Source: Cyclostephanos tholiformis
Taxonomy: Eukaryota > Bacillariophyta > Thalassiosirophyceae > Thalassiosirales > Thalassiosiraceae
Direction: 5' to 3'
Assembly: GCA_036939975.1 (NCBI GenBank)
Contig: JALLPB010000163.1
Coordinates: 1-11,601, forward strand
DNA length: 11,601 nt
Shown piece by piece: positions 1 to 6,878 of the stretch; position 1 is the first letter of the stretch; each line of letters begins with the position of its first letter. The position numbers and the translations under genes are program-made. Under the pieces are notes generated by a model. That model ran no database searches, had not been told where the DNA came from, and saw only the letters and a program-made list of their open reading frames with translations.

Positions 1-320
1 ATAATAGTGTAACATAATTTTAGGGGGCTTCCCCCTCATTTCCCTCAACCTCAATATGGTTGGTACCTACCTATCAAAATTGAGGTTAGCCGAGGGGTCT
101 GGCATGTGTCCGAATCATCTCAAGCATCTGTTTTCCTTCACATCCACGAAACACTGGCGAAGAAACCGACGCTTGAACCATCGAAGAATCTCTCCTCTCC
201 TTTCTTCGTCGCGAGTTCAAGTCATATCATTCCCCCCCCCGGCCATTTTGCATCTGCTGCTGTCTGAATTCCTCATTGGGCGGGACAACACCCATCAATA
301 CGTGCCTCTCTAAAAGCAAA
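1..320. other. 5' flank of the DAHP synthase gene; no gene seen
   Basis: No convincing coding region is visible. The stretch should hold the promoter and 5' leader of the downstream plastid enzyme. It contains a short GGGGG-ctt-CCCCC hairpin (23-35), a 9-bp inverted repeat AACCTCAAT/ATTGAGGTT (47-55 and 79-87), and a run of ten C at about 231-240. An in-frame upstream ATG at 276 would add 15 residues that push the signal peptide away from the N-terminus, so it is not taken as the start. An 85-codon open frame from 56 has no recognisable protein character. Confidence 0.5.
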
Positions 321-1874
321 ATGAGATTATCAGCAGTTACCGCCGCCATCCTCCTGGCGTCCAGCCTCAACGGATGCGCAGCCTTCGTCCCATCCTCCCT
401 CGACGGCGGCATGCCAACGACGGCGTCCCGCTCGACTACCACCAGCCTCCACGTCGCGACGGATCCGCGCAAGACCGCCGCGAGCTCGTCGTCATACCCC
501 GCCGGCGACGCCGCCGGGGGGGAGTGGTCCCCCTCCTCCTGGAAGAATGCAGTCGCGAAGCAAATGCCCGTCTACGACGATCCCGCCGAGCTCGAGCGGG
601 CGGTATCGACCCTGAATCGCGTCGCGCCGCTCGTATTCGCGGGGGAGGTGCGATCCCTACACGAGAAGCTGGCTCGGGTGACGCAGGGGCAGGGATTCGT
701 ATTGATGGGGGGGGATTGCGCCGAGAGCTTCAAGGAATTTCACGTCAATCACATTCGTGATACCTTCCGCGTTTTGATGCAAATGGCGCTCGTTCTGACC
801 TTCGGCAGCGCCATGCCGGTTGTGAAGATCGGGCGTATGGCGGGACAATTCGCGAAGCCCCGATCGGAGCCGAACGAGGTCATCGACGGCGTGTCCCTGC
901 CCTCCTACAGGGGGGATAACGTCAACAGGGAGGAATTCACCCCCGAGGCGCGCAGGAATAATCCCAATCTCATGGTCGACGCCTACTACCAGAGCGCGCA
1001 GACACTCAACATCCTCCGCGCCTTCAGCACCGGCGGCTTCGCCGACATCTCCCGCCTGCACGCTTGGAATTTGGACTTCGTGGAGGGCACCGAGGAATCG
1101 TCGCGCTATCACAAGCTGGCGGCGAAGATCGACGAGAGCCTGCGCTTCATGAAAGCCATCGGCATCGACACGTCCAAGCCGGAATTCACGAGCGTCGACT
1201 TCTACACCGCCCACGAGTGCCTCCTCCTGCCGTACGAGCAGGCGTTGACGAGGCAGGACTCCACCACCGGCAAGTGGTACGACTGCTCGGCTCACATGCT
1301 CTGGGTGGGAGAGCGCACGCGCGACCTCGACGGCGCCCACCTCGAATTCACCCGCGGCATCGGCAATCCCCTCGCGGTCAAGGTCTCGGACAAGTGCACC
1401 CCCGAGGAGCTTATACGGATCATCGATACCATGAATCCCCAGAACGTTCCCGGGAAGCTCTCCATCATCGTGCGCATGGGCGCCGAAAAGCTGCGCAAGA
1501 ACCTCCCCGGACTCATCCGCGCGGTTCAGAGGGAGGGCAAGGCGGTCGTGTGGATAAGCGACCCGGTCCACGGCAACACGCGCAAGTCCGATACCGGCTT
1601 CAAGACGCGTGATTTTGATAGCATCCGCGCCGAGCTACGCGCCTTCTTCGACGTGCACGACGAGATGGGATCGCATCCCGGCGGGGTCCACCTAGAGATG
1701 ACGGGGGAGGACGTCACCGAGTGCACCGGGGGGGTCAGCGCCGTGAGCGACGAGACTCTGGGTAGTCGCTACAACACCGCCTGCGATCCGTGGTTGAATG
1801 GCAGTCAGGCGTTGGAGTTGGCTTTCCTTATTGCCGAGAGGATGAGGATGAGGACCGGCCTGCCGCCCCTGTAA
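321..1874 (+). CDS. Class II 3-deoxy-D-arabino-heptulosonate 7-phosphate (DAHP) synthase, plastid-targeted
   Basis: Condenses phosphoenolpyruvate with erythrose 4-phosphate to DAHP, the entry step of the shikimate pathway to aromatic amino acids. The 517-residue product is full length for the plant/bacterial class II family. Expected metal ligands appear at the family spacing: Cys133 in GGDCAESF, His417 in DPVHGN, Glu459 in HLEMTGE and Asp489 in CDPWLN. Other family blocks seen are RMAGQFAKPRS, YRGDNVN, SRLHAWNLDF, FYTAHECLLLPYEQ, WVGERTRDLDGAHLEF and GNPLAVKVSD. The start at 321 was preferred to the in-frame ATG at 276 because it places a hydrophobic signal peptide at the very N-terminus, followed by CAAFVPSS. 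That is an ASAFAP-like site with Phe at +1, typical of import into diatom-type complex plastids. Coding DNA is GC-rich and shows no intron. One oddity: the usual CDPRLN block reads CDPWLN (TGG at 1791-1793). The family call is very secure; plastid location is inferred from the N-terminus. Confidence 0.96.
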   Translation: MRLSAVTAAILLASSLNGCAAFVPSSLDGGMPTTASRSTTTSLHVATDPRKTAASSSSYPAGDAAGGEWSPSSWKNAVAKQMPVYDDPAELERAVSTLNRVAPLVFAGEVRSLHEKLARVTQGQGFVLMGGDCAESFKEFHVNHIRDTFRVLMQMALVLTFGSAMPVVKIGRMAGQFAKPRSEPNEVIDGVSLPSYRGDNVNREEFTPEARRNNPNLMVDAYYQSAQTLNILRAFSTGGFADISRLHAWNLDFVEGTEESSRYHKLAAKIDESLRFMKAIGIDTSKPEFTSVDFYTAHECLLLPYEQALTRQDSTTGKWYDCSAHMLWVGERTRDLDGAHLEFTRGIGNPLAVKVSDKCTPEELIRIIDTMNPQNVPGKLSIIVRMGAEKLRKNLPGLIRAVQREGKAVVWISDPVHGNTRKSDTGFKTRDFDSIRAELRAFFDVHDEMGSHPGGVHLEMTGEDVTECTGGVSAVSDETLGSRYNTACDPWLNGSQALELAFLIAERMRMRTGLPPL

Positions 1875-2241
1875 GGGATGTTGTGAGGATGGCACATCGC
1901 GATGGAATGGATGGGGGGATGTACACCCCCGCCGCTGATTAGGGGGGGAGAGGATTGGTTTGGTTTTTGCGGGATATAAAGTGCGCACCCACCATACTTA
2001 ATAAAGCTACCTAAATTTTTTTGAACGTAGATGACGCTCTGAATTAATTGTGGTGGTTATTTCCCTTAGACTTCTATCGATATTTATAATGCACATGAAG
2101 GTATCACGAAGTGAAAATAGCACATAGAGTGGGAACATATCAATCACTTGTTAATTCTCACGCCGATTATCCCTCTTTTCCATGTGAATTGTTACCTGTA
2201 CTTCTTCAGTGCATGTCGTGTCCTTTTCCCTTTAATATTCC
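1875..2241. other. Tail-to-tail spacer between DAHP synthase and methyltransferase genes
   Basis: The two flanking genes converge here, so this stretch should hold both 3' UTRs. The first part is GC-rich with G runs. The second, from about 1995, is AT-rich and contains a canonical AATAAA. No credible coding region is present; a 98-codon reverse frame over 1692-1988 overlaps the real enzyme gene and is a by-product of its GC bias. Confidence 0.5.
2000..2005 (+). promoter_or_regulatory. Possible polyadenylation signal AATAAA for the DAHP synthase transcript
   Basis: A canonical AATAAA hexamer lies 126 bp after the DAHP synthase stop codon, at the point where the sequence changes from GC-rich to AT-rich. 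Position and strand fit a cleavage/polyadenylation signal. Many protists do not depend strictly on this hexamer, so the call is tentative. Confidence 0.35.
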
Positions 2242-3066
2242 TCACTGCTCCAACGCCCTCATCTCCTGCACCATCTGCCCGTCGGAAATATCAACGGTCT
2301 CGTCATTCTTCAATGCCTCACCCGTTCCTTTCGAAATTTTCCCAGTGGCATTGACACCTTCGATCGCTATCATCTCCTCGTCGGTAGTAGACGACGTCGA
2401 CGTTCCCGATGTCTTGTACACGAGGATGATCCTCCGATTGAATTTATAGTTCACCTTCTCCGTTACGATGCCACTGTGAATCGGCTTGTGCGGTGCGCTC
2501 CACCCCAACAGCGTTTCGAGGATGATGTTATTATTGACGTGATTGCATAATTTTCCGCAATTTCCCCAATTGAACGGCACGGAAATTATCGACGTTTCCG
2601 CCGAGTTTATTAGCTTCCTCATGAACAATGCCGGTTGGTGCACGTGTTCCAGGACCTGATTGCACAGGAGCAAATCGTATCTCCTGTTATTGGGGAGTTC
2701 GTACTCCATGAAATCGGCGGTGATCTTCTCGACCTTGGTCATATTCCCCCCCCCCCCCATCAACGCGCTATTCGCGTAATCGACGAAGTACGGCGCCACG
2801 CAAGTTCGCTCTTTAATCCAATCGAGGTACTTCACGAACGGATCCGAGGCGCATCCCACCTCGAGTACCGACTGGGCACGTGCACCGTATTGTAATGCCG
2901 TGTAGAAGGACTCGACGGTACGATCCTGGTTGGGATAGCAACTATTATGCTTTTCCCAAATACGCTCCCATTCGGGATTCCCGACAGGGACAATCTCATC
3001 AACGGCCATGAGCAGACTCTCCAGCTCTTTGACGGTGAATTTAAATCCCCTTTTCCCTTTTGGCAT
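2242..3066 (-). CDS. SAM-dependent methyltransferase with N-terminal DUF6818/SANT-like segment
   Basis: The 274-residue product has two parts. Residues about 7-54 (GFKFTVKELESLL, then VDEIVPVG, PEWERI and QDRTVESF) match the pattern I know from DUF6818, a SANT/Myb-like domain common in oomycete and diatom proteins. Residues about 55-220 read as a class I methyltransferase: motif I VLEVGCASDPF (68-77), an acidic strand-2 end at FVDYA, and motif II with YDLLLCNQVLEHVH (130-143). The tail after 220 is Ser/Thr- and acid-rich with no recognised domain. The substrate cannot be told; the VLEHV motif is typical of Methyltransf_11/23-type enzymes. The start at 3066 lies just upstream of the DUF6818-like block. 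A 13-base G run encodes four consecutive glycines (103-107 region) and is a slippage or sequencing-error risk. It diverges from the COPI gamma gene across 474 bp. The methyltransferase call is firm; the N-terminal family is from memory of its pattern. Confidence 0.82.
   Translation of the reverse strand: MPKGKRGFKFTVKELESLLMAVDEIVPVGNPEWERIWEKHNSCYPNQDRTVESFYTALQYGARAQSVLEVGCASDPFVKYLDWIKERTCVAPYFVDYANSALMGGGGNMTKVEKITADFMEYELPNNRRYDLLLCNQVLEHVHQPALFMRKLINSAETSIISVPFNWGNCGKLCNHVNNNIILETLLGWSAPHKPIHSGIVTEKVNYKFNRRIILVYKTSGTSTSSTTDEEMIAIEGVNATGKISKGTGEALKNDETVDISDGQMVQEMRALEQ
2746..2758. repeat. 13-bp poly-C run (poly-G on the coding strand) inside the methyltransferase CDS
   Basis: Thirteen consecutive C on the + strand read on the coding strand as the G of an ATG plus four GGG codons. 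The reading frame is intact on both sides at exactly this length, so the annotated length keeps the protein open. Gain or loss of one base would frameshift the protein in its middle. Confidence 0.95.
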
Positions 3067-3119
3067 GATGACGAGGGAGGGGGTGTGGAGCGGAGTGCGG
3101 CGGAAGAGGTTGGCCTTAA

Positions 3120-3214
3120 TTTAAGTGTAAAGTTCACACTTATAAGTGAGTCACGGTCATTCGTGGCGAGGGGTTCACCAACTCGCACTTATAAGTGTGA
3201 ATTTTACACTTAAA
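3120..3214. repeat. Near-perfect inverted repeat, 32/34-nt arms, in a divergent promoter
   Basis: The left arm (3120-3151) and right arm (3181-3214) are reverse complements apart from one substitution and a 2-nt indel, separated by a 29-nt spacer. Each arm contains the perfect 12-bp palindrome CACTTATAAGTG (3137-3148 and 3186-3197). The pentamer AAGTG/CACTT occurs eight times between 3123 and 3238, continuing past the right arm as TTAAGTGTTAAGTGT. It lies 54 bp upstream of the methyltransferase ATG and about 325 bp upstream of the COPI gamma ATG. It could be a foldback/MITE-like element, a cluster of dimeric transcription-factor sites, or both. No convincing target-site duplication was seen. 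Confidence 0.9.
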
Positions 3215-3312
3215 TCAGCGAGATTTAAGTGTTAAGTGTCAAGTTTAGCGAGAAATAAGCGTAAATTTCACAATTTATTTTGGGAACGCTCCACTATCGT
3301 AGTACCATTAGG

Positions 3313-3324
3313 ATTGAATTCAAT
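3313..3324. promoter_or_regulatory. Perfect 12-bp palindrome ATTGAATTCAAT
   Basis: A perfectly self-complementary 12-mer lies in the head-to-head spacer between the methyltransferase and COPI gamma genes. A dimeric regulator site is one reading; chance is another in AT-rich DNA. Confidence 0.3.
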
Positions 3325-3414
3325 TTTTGGCCGTTTTGTGCGTCGAGATGCGGTCTGATCGCCGGCCGTTTCGATGTATGTATCGTACCTTACGTAAAAT
3401 CCGCTGAATGGATG

Positions 3415-3426
3415 ATCAACGTTGAT
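3415..3426. promoter_or_regulatory. Perfect 12-bp palindrome ATCAACGTTGAT
   Basis: A second self-complementary 12-mer with an AACGTT core, about 115 bp upstream of the COPI gamma start codon. Palindromic ACGT cores are bound by bZIP factors in plants and stramenopiles, so it is a candidate regulatory site. There is no direct evidence of function. Confidence 0.3.
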
Positions 3427-3540
3427 TCTTTTACGACCCAACGAGACGGTCGCCATGGCCCTGTGCCCCCACACCGGCCCTCATACCATTATTATTTGTG
3501 CAACTCGGGCGTGATTGTATTCAATAAAAAAAATCATAAA

Positions 3541-6500
3541 ATGGGCGATCAAGACGAAGAGGGACGGGGGGGACTCACGATGAACAACCTCCTGCACGAG
3601 GTCCAGAACACCCTCGACAAGTTCAAGCTCGAGGACGACGCCCCCGGCGCATCCGACTATTACTCACCGTACGCCAACCTCGAGAAGGCCGCCGTCCTGC
3701 AGGAGGCTCGGTGCTTCCACGATCCGTCGGCCGTGCGCGAGAACCCTCGCAAGTGCTGCACTGTCATCGCGCAGCTTCTCCACCTTACCAATACCGGACA
3801 GTATCTTAATTCGTCGGAGGCGACCGACGTCTTCTTCGGCGTGACCAAGCTCTTCATGAGCGACGATGCGAGCCTACGTCGGATGGTCTACCTCTTCATC
3901 AAGGACGTCGCCGAGACCTGTAATCCCGACGACGTCATCATCGTCACTTCGTCCCTGACCAAGGACATGACCTGCGACGTCGACCTGTACCGCGCCAACG
4001 CCCTGCGCGTCCTAGCGCGGATCGTCGATGCCGCGATGCTCGGGGCCATCGAGAGGTATGTCAAGCAGGCAGTGGTGGACAGCTCTGGTCAAGTCAGTAG
4101 TGCGGCCCTCGTAAGCGCTACCCACCTATTTGAAAGGAATCCCGAGAGCGCCGCGATCGTCAAGAGATGGATCAGCGAGACGACCGAGGCCACGATCAGC
4201 CCCAACGAGATGGTTCAGGTGAGTTAGTGCTTTACGGGGGATGGCACCTCGCAAAAAATGACGATTGATCGGCACCGATTCCCAGGGGGATAATTATCGC
4301 ATTCATCTGGGGAGGAGGGTTGTGGTTATATTATTTTTTGTCCCCCCCCCCCCCCGGCGATACTTATTTATTTCACACCTGATGCTATCCATTCGATCGC
4401 AAAGCCGGGATATAACATGTGGGGGGTTGGTGGAGGGAATTTTTTTGATGTCATTAAATATTTTCCGCTCGTTTCTGATGCTACATGCTCTCTGATCCTC
4501 TTCTTCACCACCTATGGCGCATCTATTGTCCTCCCGAATACAAAACAAAAATACCCATTCAGTTCCACGCCATGCAACTCCTTTACCAGATCAAAAAACA
4601 CGACCGCCTCGGGATGCAAAAGCTCGTCACCCAGTTCAGCCAACGCAACACACTCAAGTCACCCCTCGCGCTCGTCCTCCTCGTTCGGTACACCTCGAAA
4701 CTCCTCACCGACGAGGTTAGCGAGGGTCGTACGTCTGGCTCCTTCCAGAATGGAAGCGCCTTCGCCCGGAGTGGGTACGCCTTCCTAGAGGCATCGCTAC
4801 GCCACAAGAGCGAGATGGTGGTGTACGAGGCCGCCAAGTCGATCTGCGCCCTACCCAACATAGAACCGCAGGAGCTTACTCCCGCCGTCAACGTACTCCA
4901 GCTGTTTCTGTCGAATACCAAGCCCACCGTGCGCTTCGCGGCCATCAAAACGGTGAGCCAAGTCGCAATCGGCAATCCCCGTCTGGTGTCGAAGTGCAAC
5001 GAGGATTTAGAGGGCCTTATCGCTGATCCCAATCGCAGCATCGCCACCCTCGCCATCACCACCCTTCTCAAGACGGGGAGCGAAAACAGCATCGACAGGT
5101 TGCTCAAGCAGATCTCCGTATTCTTGTCAGAAATCTCCGATGAGTACAAGATCACCATCGTCGGCTCGCTCCAGCGCTTGTGCTTGACCTACCCCGCGAA
5201 GCATCGCGTGCTGGTCGGTTTCCTGTCCAATTTCCTCCGCGAGGAGGGTGGCTTCGACTTCAAGCGATCCATCGTCAATTCTATCGTGTCCCTCATTAAA
5301 CAGGTCCCCGAAACGACCGAGAGCAGCCTCCTCCATCTGTGCGAGTTTATCGAGGACTGTGAATTTACCATGCTCTCTACTCAAATATTGCACCTGCTGG
5401 GGGAGCTCGGACCCTCAACGCAGGCCCCAGCGCGGTACATCCGCTTCATTTACAATCGCGTCATCCTCGAGAATTCAGCGGTGCGTGCCGCGGCAGTCGC
5501 GGCGCTTTCGAAGTTCGCCGCCCGCTGTCCGAGCTTGCGCACGTCCATCCTGACCCTACTTAAGCGCAGCCTCGACGACGAGGACGATGAGACTCGCGAT
5601 CGCGCGTCCGTGGCTGTCAGCGTGCTGAAGGGAGCTATGGACGAGTTCCCGTACGTGCCGCCCGATGAGGACGGTGAGCCTGAGGAGGAGCCCGCGCCCG
5701 ACGCCCCGCAGACGGGGGATCCAGCAGCGTTCGTGTTATTGCAGGGATTGCCCATGAGCTTCGACAGGTTAGAGCGATCGATCCGCGCATACGTTAAGGC
5801 CCCCACCGCCATGACGAGTCAGGAGCTGTTGACCTTCAGCGCTCTTCCAATAGTGGAGGAGTCGGAGGAACCTGAGTCTGCTCCCGACGTGTCAGACTAT
5901 GCTGGCGGAGACGCCACCTTGATGGCAGCAGTTTCCGGAGGAAAAGAGGAGAAGAAGGAGGCTGTCGACCCCGCGGCGGCCGTGTATGCCATTCCCGAGC
6001 TAGCGTCCCTCGGACGTGTGTTCCGATCGTCGGCCCCCACTGCGCTTTCCGAGGACGAGACAGAATATGTCGTCCGCTGCGTCAAGCATGTAATGCCGGA
6101 GCACATTATTTTACAGTTTCTTATTCAGAACACGGTTGAGGACCAGCGACTTGTCAACTGTACTGTTGGTGTCGAGGGAGATAGTGAATGTTTTGAGGTG
6201 GCCGGAGAGGTGGCCGCCGAGAGCATCAAGTATGGAGAGACTGCCAATGCCTTCACCGTCGTTACTCGAAATCCCGATGCAATTTTGGCACCCTGCAACT
6301 TTGAATGTGTCCTTCGCTTTGGAGTCGTTCAGGTAGATCCCAAGTCTGGTGAAGACGAGAGCGATCCCTTTGACGAAGAATACCCTCTCGAGGAGTTGGA
6401 GCTTTCAACTTCTGACTTCATGGCTAAGGTGGCTGTTCCTGATTTTCGACAGGCATGGGAGCAAGTTGGAAATGAAAACGAGGTGCTCGAAAAGTTTGCC

Positions 6501-6770
6501 TTACAATTCAAAAAGCAAGACGATGCCGTCGCTGCGGTCATTGACTTCCTGGGTATGCAGCCATGTGATGGGACGGGACATATTAAAGCTGGTGAGGGCG
6601 GGAAAAAGCCACACATGCTTCATCTCAGTGGTGTTTTTGTGGGAGGGATGAATGTGTTGGCAAGAGCGCAAGTTGCGGCGTCAGGGGATGCGTCGGGGGT
6701 TCTTTTGAAGATTGCTGTCCGCAGCGACGATCCCGCTGTTTCGAGAATGGTGGCAGACTGTATTAGGTAA
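3541..6770 (+). CDS. COPG: Coatomer (COPI) subunit gamma, two exons
   Basis: A core subunit of the COPI coat, which retrieves cargo from Golgi to ER. Exon 1 is 3541-4218 and exon 2 is 4563-6770, joined in phase 0 (MVQ|FHAMQLLY), giving 961 residues against about 874 in animals. Conserved trunk blocks include LEKAAVLQEAR, DVIIVTSSLTKDMT, MLGAIERYVKQA, SNRSIATLAITTLLKTGSE, LREEGGF, LCEFIEDCEFT and KYIRFIYNRV-like RYIRFIYNRV. The C-terminal appendage spans about residue 700 to the end, with ETEYVVRC and LGMQPC. The extra length lies mainly in an acidic N-terminal extension before YANLEKAAVLQEAR and an acidic Pro/Ala-rich hinge at the trunk-appendage join. The ATG at 3541 follows an A-rich leader; an upstream in-frame ATG at 3280 only adds non-conserved residues. 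The donor GTGAGT and acceptor TTCAG are consensus, and the join restores the conserved protein exactly. Coding GC falls toward the 3' end. Confidence 0.96.
4219..4562 (+). other. COPI gamma intron 1 (344 bp, phase 0)
   Basis: The intron starts CAG|GTGAGT and ends CATTCAG|TTC. Homology to other gamma-COP proteins resumes directly at both edges. It contains a 14-bp poly-C run (4342-4355) and T-rich stretches. Motifs resembling C/D snoRNA boxes were looked for, and no proper pair was found. A 26-codon open stretch before the acceptor is intronic, since it interrupts the conserved sequence. Confidence 0.93.
4342..4355. repeat. 14-bp poly-C run in an intron
   Basis: A pure C homopolymer within the COPI gamma intron. 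It is one of several long C/G runs in the window (also about 231-240, 2746-2758, 7398-7406 and 11591-11601), suggesting a genome-wide tendency or assembly-sensitive sites. Confidence 0.95.
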
Positions 6771-6878
6771 AACGTTGAACAAGGGATTTTTTTCGAGTCG
6801 TCTTAGTTATAGAGTGACGTGGAAGGAGGCAGTCATTTCTTACTGTTTATGGTAACTAAATCTAAAATATGATCTCAA
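6771..6878. other. Tail-to-tail spacer, 108 bp
   Basis: COPI gamma (+) and the PDZ membrane protein (-) converge with only 108 bp between stop codons. Their 3' UTRs therefore almost certainly overlap. No canonical AATAAA is visible on either strand. Confidence 0.6.

Noticed and set aside
276..320. Upstream in-frame ATG for DAHP synthase
   Set aside because: It would add 15 polar residues before the signal peptide and hide the CAAFVP plastid-import site, so the ATG at 321 is the better start.
657..1571. A 304-codon open frame antisense to the DAHP synthase gene
   Set aside because: It lies wholly inside a highly conserved GC-rich gene, its translation has no recognisable domain, and long antisense frames are expected from this codon bias.
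3120..3214. Inverted repeat as ends of an autonomous transposon or a piggyBac-type TTAA insertion
   Set aside because: Only 29 nt lie between the arms, there is no transposase, and TTAA motifs at the edges are within or beside the arms rather than a clean target duplication.
4219..4562. Possible C/D-box snoRNA in the COPI gamma intron (GATG and CTGA-like pieces)
   Set aside because: No RUGATGA box paired with a CTGA box and terminal stem was found.
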